A stretch of 22,834 nt of DNA from the NCBI GenBank assembly GCA_018713215.1, contig DVFO01000044.1, forward strand, positions 1-22,834, written 5' to 3'. Below the pieces are notes generated by a model. That model saw only the letters and a list, made by a program, of their open reading frames with translations. It was not told where the DNA came from and made no database searches. Of the stretch, positions 6,093 through 14,337 are shown one piece after another. Position 1 is the stretch's first letter. Each line of letters opens with the position of its first letter. Source of the DNA: Enterenecus faecium. Lineage in GTDB: Bacteria; Bacillota; Clostridia; Oscillospirales; Oscillospiraceae. Position numbers and translations under genes: made by a program.

Positions 6093-7316
6093 ATGGGAGA
6101 GTGCCTGGGACTGTATTTACACATTCCGTTTTGCCGCAGTAAGTGCGATTACTGCGATTTTTACTCGCTGGCAGGACAGGAAGACCGGATGGATGACTAC
6201 CAAAAAGCGCTCCTGCGCCACATTGTGGAGAGTGCGGAGGCGGCCCGCAGTTTTTCCGTCAACAGCATCTACATCGGAGGGGGCACCCCCACGTGGTATG
6301 GAGAAAAGCGTCTGGTGGAGCTGCTGCACACCATCAAACGCCGCTTCACCCTGTCCAAAGATGTGGAAATTACCATCGAGGCCAACCCGGACAGCGTGGA
6401 TGAGAAGATGCTGCGCCACCTGCGCCGAGCGGGCGTGAACCGCATTTCCATGGGGATGCAGTCCGGCTGTGACCAGGAGCTGCAGGCTGTGCACCGTCCT
6501 CACACCTATCGCCAGGTGGTGGACGCTGTGACGGCGGTGCGCCGGGCCAAAATCACTAACCTGAACCTGGATTTGATCTACGGCCTGCCGGGGCAGACCG
6601 AGGAGAGCTGGCACAAGACGGTGGAAAAGGCGCTGATTCTCAACCCGGAGCACCTGTCTTGCTACGGATTGACGGTGGAGGAGGGAACTCCTCTGGCCCA
6701 GCGTGTGGCCCGGGGCGAGCAGCTGCCCGACGAGGATCAACAGGCGGCCCTGTACCTGTGGACGGTGAAGCGCCTGGCCGAGGCCGGGTACGAACAGTAT
6801 GAGATCTCCAACTTTGCCAAGCGGGGCTATCAGTCCCGGCACAATATGAAATACTGGATGGGCCACCCCTATATGGGGCTGGGCGCTGCGGCCCACTCGG
6901 ATTTCGGCGGGCGGCGGTATTCCTTCCTCTCCGACCTGGACCAGTACATTGACCACATGCTCCAGGGGGACGCAGTGGTGGATGAGTCGGAGCAGATCAC
7001 CCGGCGCGAGCGGGGCAGCGAATACCTGATGCTCCGCATGCGCACCGTCCACGGCATTGAGGAGTGGGAGTACCGGCGGGAGTATATGATGAACTTCGAG
7101 CCCATTGCCGCCAAGCTGGCAGAATTTGAGCAGCACGGCTGGGCCCGCCGCCGGGGACGCCGATGGCAGTTTACCCCAGAGGGCTTCCTCTTATCCAATC
7201 AGCTCATTGGGCAGCTGTTGGAACTGCAGGAAAATGCCTCCCTGGGTGGGATGTTGGAGCGGGTGCGCCGCAACCGAGAGGCCCAGAAAGAGAACAAAGA
7301 ATCAAAAGAATCCTGA
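6093..7316 (+). CDS. hemW: HemW, radical SAM haem chaperone
   Basis: This 407-residue protein is close to the usual HemW size. The radical SAM iron-sulfur site is CRSKCDYC (Cys14, Cys18, Cys21). It lacks the fourth cysteine that follows this motif in HemN, which together with the length points to HemW rather than coproporphyrinogen oxidase. GGGTPT at 62-67 is the S-adenosylmethionine contact, and the HemW C-terminal region follows from about residue 300. Characterised HemW binds haem and passes it to respiratory enzymes; HemN activity is not expected. AGGAGG precedes the ATG. It stands alone here, without the lepA or hrcA/grpE neighbours seen in many Firmicutes. Confidence 0.93.
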   Translation: MGECLGLYLHIPFCRSKCDYCDFYSLAGQEDRMDDYQKALLRHIVESAEAARSFSVNSIYIGGGTPTWYGEKRLVELLHTIKRRFTLSKDVEITIEANPDSVDEKMLRHLRRAGVNRISMGMQSGCDQELQAVHRPHTYRQVVDAVTAVRRAKITNLNLDLIYGLPGQTEESWHKTVEKALILNPEHLSCYGLTVEEGTPLAQRVARGEQLPDEDQQAALYLWTVKRLAEAGYEQYEISNFAKRGYQSRHNMKYWMGHPYMGLGAAAHSDFGGRRYSFLSDLDQYIDHMLQGDAVVDESEQITRRERGSEYLMLRMRTVHGIEEWEYRREYMMNFEPIAAKLAEFEQHGWARRRGRRWQFTPEGFLLSNQLIGQLLELQENASLGGMLERVRRNREAQKENKESKES

Positions 7317-7324
7317 GAAATCCA

Positions 7325-7360
7325 TGGGGCAGGGAGCGCCGAATACCGCTTCCTGCCCCA
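7325..7360 (+). terminator. Hairpin after hemW, weak terminator
   Basis: TGGGGCAGGGAGC (7325-7337) pairs with GCTTCCTGCCCCA (7348-7360), 13 bases with one G-U pair, 8 bases after the hemW stop. There is no T run after it, so it may protect the 3' end rather than terminate. Confidence 0.45.
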
Positions 7361-7369
7361 CTGCTATGA

Positions 7370-7395
7370 TGAATGCATGAAAAATGGGTATACTC
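7370..7395 (+). promoter_or_regulatory. Possible sporulation-type promoter of spoVAC
   Basis: TATACTC (7389-7395) matches 5 of 7 bases of the sigma-G -10 (CATACTA), and GGGTATACT resembles a sigma-F -10. TGAATG (7370-7375) resembles a sigma-G -35 but the spacing of 13 is short; TATGAT at 7365 gives 18. This is a weak call that relies on what the gene is. Confidence 0.25.
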
Positions 7396-7413
7396 TCTGT
7401 GAGGTGAGAACCC

Positions 7414-7848
7414 ATGAACATGAGCAATGAGGAATATCAAAAGTATGTGATGGCCATGGCCAAATCCTCCCCCACGGCCAAAAACCTGGTGTGGGCCTTT
7501 TGCGTGGGGGGCGGCATCTGTGCGTTGGGACAGGGACTGAGCACTCTATATGAGAGGTGGGGAGCGGGGGAGAACGCCCTGCCACTGGTGTCTCTGACCC
7601 TGGTGTTCGTGGCCGCCCTGCTCACAGGTCTGGGCGTGTTTGACGACATCGCCCGGAAAGCGGGGGCCGGAACCCTGGTGCCCATCACCGGATTTTCCAA
7701 CGCCATGGTGTCCCCGGCCCTGGAGTTTCAAAGCGAGGGGCGCATTACCGGAACCGGGGCCAAGCTGTTCACCGTGGCCGGGCCGGTGCTGGCCTACGGG
7801 GTGTTTGCCAGTGTGGTGTACGGGTGCATCTATCAGCTGCTCCGGTGA
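7414..7848 (+). CDS. spoVAC: Stage V sporulation protein AC
   Basis: This 144-residue membrane protein is close to the 150 of Bacillus subtilis SpoVAC. Hydrophobic segments lie near residues 25-42, 56-75 and 117-140. Family motifs are AFCVGGGICALGQ (28-40), AGAGTLVPITGFSNAMVSPALE and KLFTVAGPVLAYG. SpoVAC sits in the inner spore membrane as part of the channel that moves dipicolinic acid and calcium during sporulation and germination. AGGTGAG precedes the ATG. The usual partners spoVAD and spoVAEb do not follow; a strong terminator comes 18 bases after the stop, so this copy is an orphan. Expression in the forespore is expected. Confidence 0.88.
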   Translation: MNMSNEEYQKYVMAMAKSSPTAKNLVWAFCVGGGICALGQGLSTLYERWGAGENALPLVSLTLVFVAALLTGLGVFDDIARKAGAGTLVPITGFSNAMVSPALEFQSEGRITGTGAKLFTVAGPVLAYGVFASVVYGCIYQLLR

Positions 7849-7865
7849 GAAAATTGCCCTGCCGC

Positions 7866-7905
7866 CGCCGTGGGAAAGACACGTGCTTCCCCACGGCGAT
7901 TTTTA
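7866..7905 (+). terminator. Intrinsic terminator of spoVAC
   Basis: CGCCGTGGG (7866-7874) and CCCACGGCG (7890-7898) form a perfect stem whose loop contains a further small palindrome (CACGTG). ATTTTTATTTG follows. This is a classical terminator. Confidence 0.88.
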
Positions 7906-8091
7906 TTTGTGTTGTGCAAAATGACGAACCAGACACAAAAGTTTTCGATATGGAACCAAATGGAATTTATTTTTTTACTGAATAAATACACGAATTTCCG
8001 CAAAAATATGAAATTGTACCCATTACTTCTGCAAGTTAAATTGGGAAAGAAAAGAGAACTGTAAAAAATTTAAAAATCTCGAAACACACTG
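7906..8091. other. AT-rich non-coding stretch before the GH84 promoter
   Basis: About 185 bases are much richer in A+T than the surroundings. Short open frames here have no ribosome site and no family features. I see no repeat, RNA gene or clear operator. It may contain upstream activating sequence for the GH84 promoter. Confidence 0.5.
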
Positions 8092-8121
8092 TTTACTTTG
8101 TCTAACTTAATATGGTAAGAT
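8092..8121 (+). promoter_or_regulatory. Probable promoter of the GH84 gene
   Basis: TTTACT (8092-8097) and TAAGAT (8116-8121) are 18 bases apart, and the -10 has the TGG extension. The start near 8128 would leave a leader of about 150 bases that begins just before the antiterminator element. Confidence 0.5.
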
Positions 8122-8142
8122 TCACTCATAATTGGATAGAAT

Positions 8143-8167
8143 GGATTGTTACCGCAAGGGCAAAACC
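8143..8167 (+). promoter_or_regulatory. BglG/LicT-type ribonucleic antiterminator (RAT)
   Basis: The element begins GGATTGTTAC (8143-8152) and ends GGCAAAACC (8159-8167), the two conserved halves of RAT sites bound by BglG, LicT and SacY. The known fold can be drawn: GG pairs with CC, TTG with CAA, then the TTA/G internal loop, then CC/GG. The top is a GCAA tetraloop on a 2-base stem, so this RAT is 25 bases instead of the usual 29 or so. It runs into the 5' arm of a terminator-like hairpin, as in known cases. Binding of a phosphotransferase-controlled antiterminator protein would allow transcription of the GH84 gene. No such protein is encoded in the window. Confidence 0.8.
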
Positions 8168-8233
8168 GGATTGACCAGAAGACTATGAAGACCATGTAGT
8201 AGTTGCTCCTGGCGGTCTGGCTTTTTTGTTTTT
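8162..8233 (+). terminator. Conditional terminator overlapping the RAT
   Basis: AAAACCGGA (8162-8170), the 3' part of the RAT, can pair with TCTGG plus TTTT (8216-8225, one G-U pair and a bulged C). CCAG/CTGG and ACTA/TAGT pairs lie inside the long loop. TTTTTTGTTTTTT follows directly. A competing pairing joins ACCGC and GGGCAA of the RAT to TTGCTC and GCGGT further on. The T run is strong; the exact stem is uncertain. Confidence 0.6.
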
Positions 8234-8277
8234 TGTGGGAAGCTCCAGCGTCCAAAATAAGATAAGGAGGAAGCGAA

Positions 8278-11200
8278 ATGAGACGGCAAACAAGACAAGC
8301 GAGTCAGGCCCATATGGGACGCAGACTCACTGCGGCCGCCTTGGCCGCGGTTATGGGAGCGGGTTGTGTGGCAATGACCCCCTTCCAGGCCCAGGCCGAG
8401 GACACGGGGAGTACCGGGTATGAGATTTACCCCAATCCCCATGTGATGACCTATACAGGTGGAGACTACATTGTCAAAAATGAAGTCAACGTGGTGTTCG
8501 AGGACGGCATCGACCAGTACACCAAGGACCGCCTGGACGAGGTGCTGGACCTGAAGGGGGACATCACCTACACCACCTCGGACGAGATGGTCAGCGGCAA
8601 GACCAACATTCTGGTGGGTATCAACGGCTCCGGCGGCTATGTGGACAGCTACGCCAAGGAGAACCTGGAGGTGACCACCGACGGGCTGTTTGACGAGCTG
8701 GATTCCTATGTTCTGGACAACCAGAACGGTGTGATCACCGTGCTGGGCCGTGACACCGACGCCAGCTTCTACGGCCTGACCACTCTGTACCATGTGTTCA
8801 CCCAGATGGACAGCTACACCATCCAGGAGTTCCATGTGGAGGACTGGGCCGACGTGGCCAGCCGTGGCTTCATCGAGGGCTACTACGGCAACCCCTGGAG
8901 CACCGAGGACCGTGCCAATCTGATGACTTGGGGCGGCTACTACAAGCTCAACTCTTACTTCTACGCCCCCAAGGACGACCCCAAGCACAACTCCAACTGG
9001 CGTGAGCTGTACACCCAGGAGGAGCTGGACACCAAGATCAAGCCCTTGGCTGAGGCCGGCAACGCCTCCAAGTGCCGCTTTGTGTTTGCTCTGCACCCCT
9101 TTATGTACAACGCTGTGCGCTTTAACACCGAGGAGAACTACCAGGCTGACCTGGCTGCCGTTCAGGCCAAGTTTGCCCAGGTCATCGAGGCCGGTGTGCG
9201 TCAGATCGCCATTCTGGCCGACGACGCCGCTCACGTGGGCAACGACAACTATGTCCGCTTCCTCACCGACATGAGCGATTGGCTGGTGGAGATGCAGAAG
9301 ACCTATCCCGATCTGAAGACCACCCTGCCTTTCTGCACCCAGGAGTACATGGGCTGGGGCCAGTCCTACTATGCCCAGTTCCCTGAGAACGTGCAGATCG
9401 TCATGACCGGTGGTAAGGTCTGGGGCGAGGTTACCGATAACTTCACCTCTTCCTTCACCAACACCGTGGGCCGCGGTCCCTACATGTGGATCAACTGGCC
9501 CTGCACTGACAACTCCAAGAAGCACCTGATCATGGGTGGTTACTCTGACTTCCTCCAGATCGGTGTCGACCCGGATAACATCCAGGGCATCGTGCTCAAC
9601 CCCATGCAGCAGTCTGAGCCCAGCAAGGTGGCCATCTTCGGCAACGCCTGCTATTCCTGGAACATCTGGGAGACTCAGGAGGAGGCTGACAAGGCTTGGG
9701 ACGCTTCCTTCGCCTGCGTGGACCACAACACTGTCATTCCCAATGACGCCTCCAATGCTCTGCGTGAGCTGTCCAAGCACATGATCAACCAGAACATGGA
9801 CAGCCGTGTGCGCGTGCTGCAGGAGTCTGTGGAACTCAAGCCCATTCTCAACTCCTTCAAGGAGAAGCTGACTGCCGGTACCGTCACTGTGGACGATGTG
9901 AACACCGTGATGGCTGAGTTTGTCAAGCTCCAGCAGGCTGCTCAGACCTACCGGGCCAAGGCTGGCAACACCGATGTGAAGGACCAGATCGTGTACTGGC
10001 TGGATTGTTGGGACGATACCACCGCTGCTGCCATCGCCTACCTCAACGGTGTGAAGGCTGTGCTGGCGGGCGACACCAGCAACATCCTCAAGTATAACTC
10101 CGAGGGTAAGACCGCTTTTGACAGCTCCAAGAACCACCCCTTCTGGTATCTGGACCACAATGAGTACGCCGAGGTGGGCGTGCAGCACATTGTGCCCTTC
10201 ATCAAGACCCTGGCCAACTATGTCTCTCAGTCTGCGGAGACCGCCATGGATCCCAGCAAGGTGATTGCCAACTTCATCACCAACCGTACCGACACCCCCA
10301 CTGGTGACGTTGCTAATATCTTTGATGGAAGCGACAGTACCGGCATGACGTTTAAAACTCCCAATGCCATTGCTGAGGGCGAGTATGTGGGACTGCTGTA
10401 TAACAAGGTCATCGATGTGAACAACATCCGCATTACCATGCAGGGTCAGGCCGATCACTTTGAGCATTCCAAACTCCAGTATACCACCGATGGAAAAGAG
10501 TGGGTTGATATTGAGCTGCGTGAGGGAGAGAATCAATTCGATGTGCCGAGAAATCAGCCCTTCGAAATCTCCCTGGATGAGGATGCACTGCCCCAGGATT
10601 TCCAGGCTATGGGCGTGCGCCTGATCACCACTCAGGCCAACAGCGGTGCTTGCTGGTTGGATCTCAGAGAGTTCCAGATCAACGCTCAGGACAGCGAGCC
10701 TGAGGTCACTGAGGGTACCTATTCCACCAACCGGGATCGGATGAACGGCACCGCTTGGGACGTGCTCAACGATGGTGCTAACGGCGGCGCCAGCGCCAGC
10801 GAGGTGTGGCTGTCTGTGGCCAGCGGCACCGACAAGGACGGCCTGCCCGCCGGCTCCTACATCCAGTACACCCTCACTGAGCCCATGAAGCTGACCAGCG
10901 TCACCTTCGCCCAGGGCGGCTCCGCTGCCGGCGACGTGATCACCGACGGCTCCATCCAGTACCTGGACGACCAGGGCCAGTGGCAGACCATCGCTGAGGT
11001 CAACGGCGACAAGGTTCAGACCTTCGATTTCTCTGATGAGGACATCACTACCACCGCTGTGCGTGTGCAGAACGATGCCTTTAAGAAGATTTGGTGGCGT
11101 GTGGGCGAGTTCAACGTGGAGTTCTCCGCCGACACCTCCAGCGAGCCCATTGAGTACAACATCATGCGCACCGAGCGCTGGGCTGTCTATCAGGGCAACG

Positions 11201-14200
11201 AGGCCAGCCTGTACGACGGCAACGACAGCACCTATGTGTGGTACGATCCCGACGGGTCCGGCAACACCACCGGCGATGACTTCATGGTGGACGACTTCCT
11301 GGGCTACAACCTGGGTAAGGTTGCCAAGCTGGACAGCGCTCACATTGTGGTGGGCAACGGCGACAGCTCCGACAAGCTGAAGGTGTACACCATCGAGACC
11401 TCCGTGGACGGCCAGGAGTGGACCGCTGTGCCTGACTATGAGCGCTACGAGGGCAAGGCCAGCGGCACCGACGTGCTGGACATCGACCTGGACGGCGTTC
11501 AGGCTCAGTACATCCGCATCCGCAACCTGGTGCAGCAGGGCTCTTGGGGCAAGTTCAGTGAGTTCACCGTCACTGAGGTGCTCAACCAGTCCGGTTCCAC
11601 CGATAACCTGTACACCAATGTGGAGACCAACATCCTCTCCAACGCCTCCGAGGGCCAGGTGAACCTCACCAGCGGCACCGCCACCCTGAACACCGGCGAT
11701 TATGTGGGTGTGGACCTGGGCAACATCAAGGCTGTCACCGGCGTGACCACCTCCGAGCTGCCCCAGGGCGTGACTCTGGAGACCTCTATGAACGGTGTGA
11801 CCTGGACCGCTTACACCGCCAAGTCCGCCACCGACGCCCGCTATGTGCGCGCTGTCTCCTCTGCTGACGGCGTGGTGCTCAACCTCACCGAGTTCGTGGT
11901 TTCCTACGAGTTCGTGGGCGAGAAGACCGTGGAGAGTAACTTCGCCATTCAGGACACTTCCTCCGATATGAGAAACAACGGTACCGTGAAGAACGTGTTC
12001 GACGGCGACCTGTCCACTCTGGGCATGATCACTGGTACCCAGGATGTTGGCAAGACCATCACCTTCGATCTGGGCCAGACCATCCACTTCTCCTCTCTGC
12101 GCTACTACATCGTGGAGACTCAGCTCAACTACCCCCGTCACGTGAAGTTTGAGGTTTCCGCAGACGGCGAGGACTGGACTGAGGTCCTGGTCATCGGCGA
12201 CGGCGACTTCGAGAACGAGTGGGACAACTCCGTGGCCAAGGACATGCAGGACAAGACCCTGTATCACGACAGCAAGAACCCCGGCTACATGTACGCTGAG
12301 GCCACCGGCCTGGACGTGGATGGCCGCTACATCCGTGTCACTCCTCTGAGCACTTACAGCCACAGATGGCTGGGCTTCAGCGAGATTCAGATCAACGGCG
12401 GTGAGTACATCTCCCCCGAGAGCAACCGTGACATCGTGTCCACTGTGGTGGAAGAGGCTGGTAAGATTCCCTCCAACGCTTTGGATGGCAACTACACCAC
12501 CACCTATAAGCCCAGCGAGGCCAACGGTTCCTTCACCTACCGTATCTCTGAGCCCACCGGCCTGACCTCCATCCGTCTGGTGCAGCTGGGCGCCATCTCC
12601 AACGCCACCGTCGCCGCTCAGTATGTGGGCGAGGACGCTGCTGTGGAGCTGGGCACTCTGAACCAGGCCATCAACGAGTTCAAGCTGGACACCGGTAAGA
12701 CTCTGGAGAGCATCACCGTGTCTTGGACCGACACCATCCCCGAGATTGCCGAGATCGTCACCTCCACCCAGGCTGTGGGTCAGGTGAATAAGGACGAGCT
12801 GAAGGCCGCTCTGGATGCCACTCAGCCCACCGACACCTGGACCGATGACAGCGTGGCTGCCTACGAGGTTGCCAAGGCTGTGGCTCAGGCCATGTATGAA
12901 AACGACAACGTCACCCAGTCCATGGTGGACTCCGCTCTGGGCTCCCTGAACAGTGCCGTGAACAATGCTGTGCTCAAGGCCAGCAACGTGGACGAGCTGC
13001 AGGGTCTGGTGGACAACAAGGTCACCAACGACAACAATGTCTACACCACCTTTAGCTTCATGACCTACTCCTCCGCCATGGAGGACCTGGAGGCTGCTCT
13101 GGCCGACGCCGGCAACCTGTCCCAGGAGAAGGCCGACCAGCTGAAGGCCGCTGTGGAAGAGGCTCAGGCCGGTCTGGTGTACTCCACCCGGAACCGTGAG
13201 CTGGCTCAGCTGGCTGTGGCTGGCTACGAGAACATCGTGGCTGAGGACTACACCGCTGAGAGCTACGCTGCTGTCACCGCTGCCAAGCAGGTCATCGATG
13301 AGCTGGTTGCTCAGGATCTGGCCGCTACCAGCAACGACCAGCGCGTGGACCCCGTGAAGTTCCTGGAGGCCAAGGCCGCCTACGAGGCCGCTGTGGACGC
13401 TCTGGTGCCCGCTGGCGAGGCCCAGCCCGGCAACAAGGACCTGCTGCAGAAGACCTATGAGTACGCTCTGACCCTGTCCACCGAGGGTGTCACCGACTCC
13501 GCCAAGGCCGCCTTTGAGGCCGCTGTGGACAACGCCAAGACCGTTCTGGACAACCCCAACGCCACTCAGGACGAGATCAACGCCGCTTGGGACGCTCTGC
13601 TGGAAGGCATCTGGGGTCTGGGTCTGACCCAGGGCGACAAGAGCATGCTGGAGCAGCTCATCGCCAAGGCCGAGAGCATGCTGCCCGACGAGGACAAGTA
13701 TGTGGCTGACAACTGGCAGATGCTGGTTGACGCTCTGGACGCCGCCAAGAAGGTCATGGAAGATGGCGACGCCATGGACGAGGACATCCAGCCCGTGGCT
13801 GAGGACCTGCTCAACGCCATCCTGGCCCAGCGCTTCAAGGCTGACAAGTCCATCCTGGAAGAGCTGATCGCCAAGGCCGAGGCCATGGACCTCAACGGCT
13901 ACAACGAGGCCAGCGTGGGCGCCTTCCGCTCCGCTCTGGCTGCCGCTCAGGCCGTTCTGGCTGACGAGAGCCTCACTGAGGACGATCAGGCCAAGGTGGA
14001 TACCGCAGTGATGAACCTGCTCACCGCCATGGAGAACCTGACTGCTGAGGGCGAGATGCCCACCGATAAGCCCAACCAGACTCCCGCTCCCGACGCTACC
14101 AACACCCCCGATAACGGCCAGGTGCCTCCCACTGGAGACGGCATGAACCTGACTGTGTATCTGCTGGTGGCTGTGGTGTGCGCTGCCGGTCTGGCTGTGC

Positions 14201-14229
14201 TGGCCATCTTCCGCAAGAAGAACGCCTAA
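8278..14229 (+). CDS. Wall-anchored GH84 beta-N-acetylglucosaminidase (NagH-like), multimodular
   Basis: This 1983-residue secreted enzyme has a signal peptide (1-40, cut after AQA). Residues 45-190 are the N-terminal GH20b-like domain. The GH84 catalytic barrel starts with RGFIEGYYGNPW (196-207); the paired catalytic acids are Asp315 and Asp316 in AILADDAAH, and VGRGPYMWINWPC and NPMQQSEPSKVAIFGNA are shared with clostridial NagH enzymes. A helical region follows to about 650. Five or six F5/8C (CBM32-like) modules span about 654-1490, then several FIVAR-like helical repeats (about 1500-1925), a proline/threonine linker, a VPPTG sorting motif (1949-1953), a membrane segment and RKKNA. It should release terminal N-acetylglucosamine from mucin, hyaluronan or O-GlcNAc glycans at the cell surface. 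AAGGAGG precedes the ATG. Control by antitermination is predicted from the leader. Domain edges are estimates. Confidence 0.92.
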   Translation: MRRQTRQASQAHMGRRLTAAALAAVMGAGCVAMTPFQAQAEDTGSTGYEIYPNPHVMTYTGGDYIVKNEVNVVFEDGIDQYTKDRLDEVLDLKGDITYTTSDEMVSGKTNILVGINGSGGYVDSYAKENLEVTTDGLFDELDSYVLDNQNGVITVLGRDTDASFYGLTTLYHVFTQMDSYTIQEFHVEDWADVASRGFIEGYYGNPWSTEDRANLMTWGGYYKLNSYFYAPKDDPKHNSNWRELYTQEELDTKIKPLAEAGNASKCRFVFALHPFMYNAVRFNTEENYQADLAAVQAKFAQVIEAGVRQIAILADDAAHVGNDNYVRFLTDMSDWLVEMQKTYPDLKTTLPFCTQEYMGWGQSYYAQFPENVQIVMTGGKVWGEVTDNFTSSFTNTVGRGPYMWINWPCTDNSKKHLIMGGYSDFLQIGVDPDNIQGIVLNPMQQSEPSKVAIFGNACYSWNIWETQEEADKAWDASFACVDHNTVIPNDASNALRELSKHMINQNMDSRVRVLQESVELKPILNSFKEKLTAGTVTVDDVNTVMAEFVKLQQAAQTYRAKAGNTDVKDQIVYWLDCWDDTTAAAIAYLNGVKAVLAGDTSNILKYNSEGKTAFDSSKNHPFWYLDHNEYAEVGVQHIVPFIKTLANYVSQSAETAMDPSKVIANFITNRTDTPTGDVANIFDGSDSTGMTFKTPNAIAEGEYVGLLYNKVIDVNNIRITMQGQADHFEHSKLQYTTDGKEWVDIELREGENQFDVPRNQPFEISLDEDALPQDFQAMGVRLITTQANSGACWLDLREFQINAQDSEPEVTEGTYSTNRDRMNGTAWDVLNDGANGGASASEVWLSVASGTDKDGLPAGSYIQYTLTEPMKLTSVTFAQGGSAAGDVITDGSIQYLDDQGQWQTIAEVNGDKVQTFDFSDEDITTTAVRVQNDAFKKIWWRVGEFNVEFSADTSSEPIEYNIMRTERWAVYQGNEASLYDGNDSTYVWYDPDGSGNTTGDDFMVDDFLGYNLGKVAKLDSAHIVVGNGDSSDKLKVYTIETSVDGQEWTAVPDYERYEGKASGTDVLDIDLDGVQAQYIRIRNLVQQGSWGKFSEFTVTEVLNQSGSTDNLYTNVETNILSNASEGQVNLTSGTATLNTGDYVGVDLGNIKAVTGVTTSELPQGVTLETSMNGVTWTAYTAKSATDARYVRAVSSADGVVLNLTEFVVSYEFVGEKTVESNFAIQDTSSDMRNNGTVKNVFDGDLSTLGMITGTQDVGKTITFDLGQTIHFSSLRYYIVETQLNYPRHVKFEVSADGEDWTEVLVIGDGDFENEWDNSVAKDMQDKTLYHDSKNPGYMYAEATGLDVDGRYIRVTPLSTYSHRWLGFSEIQINGGEYISPESNRDIVSTVVEEAGKIPSNALDGNYTTTYKPSEANGSFTYRISEPTGLTSIRLVQLGAISNATVAAQYVGEDAAVELGTLNQAINEFKLDTGKTLESITVSWTDTIPEIAEIVTSTQAVGQVNKDELKAALDATQPTDTWTDDSVAAYEVAKAVAQAMYENDNVTQSMVDSALGSLNSAVNNAVLKASNVDELQGLVDNKVTNDNNVYTTFSFMTYSSAMEDLEAALADAGNLSQEKADQLKAAVEEAQAGLVYSTRNRELAQLAVAGYENIVAEDYTAESYAAVTAAKQVIDELVAQDLAATSNDQRVDPVKFLEAKAAYEAAVDALVPAGEAQPGNKDLLQKTYEYALTLSTEGVTDSAKAAFEAAVDNAKTVLDNPNATQDEINAAWDALLEGIWGLGLTQGDKSMLEQLIAKAESMLPDEDKYVADNWQMLVDALDAAKKVMEDGDAMDEDIQPVAEDLLNAILAQRFKADKSILEELIAKAEAMDLNGYNEASVGAFRSALAAAQAVLADESLTEDDQAKVDTAVMNLLTAMENLTAEGEMPTDKPNQTPAPDATNTPDNGQVPPTGDGMNLTVYLLVAVVCAAGLAVLAIFRKKNA

Positions 14230-14251
14230 AATTTCATTGGGTATGAAATTT
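14229..14251 (+). repeat. Small hairpin at the GH84 stop codon
   Basis: AAATTTCAT (14229-14237) and ATGAAATTT (14243-14251) are perfect arms around a TGGGT loop. The hairpin starts at the last base of the stop codon, upstream of the true terminator. Confidence 0.5.
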
Positions 14252-14267
14252 CATGCCCGTAACGCAG

Positions 14268-14300
14268 AAAAGGCGGCAGGATGATTCCTGCCGCCTTTTC
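14268..14300 (+). terminator. Intrinsic terminator of the GH84 gene
   Basis: AAAAGGCGGCAGG (14268-14280) and CCTGCCGCCTTTT (14287-14299) are perfect arms with an ATGATT loop and a terminal T run. Confidence 0.88.
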
Positions 14301-14337
14301 CATGCGCTGTAAGTGAGAATAAACGGGGGCTATCACT

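Noticed and set aside
7870..8064. 64-codon ORF after spoVAC
   Set aside because: It starts inside the spoVAC terminator, has no ribosome site and is low-complexity AT-rich sequence.
8121..8233. Cyclic di-GMP (GEMM) riboswitch in the GH84 leader
   Set aside because: GGGCAAAACC looked like the GEMM GGCAAACC, but the required ACGCAAAGC partner is absent and the whole element fits a BglG-type RAT far better.
8149..12363. Open frame of 1404 codons antisense to the GH84 gene
   Set aside because: It is rich in Val, His, Leu and Gly with no domain, no ribosome site and no signal or membrane pattern. It follows from the very even codon use of the sense gene, which leaves few antisense stops. The sense frame has clear catalytic motifs.
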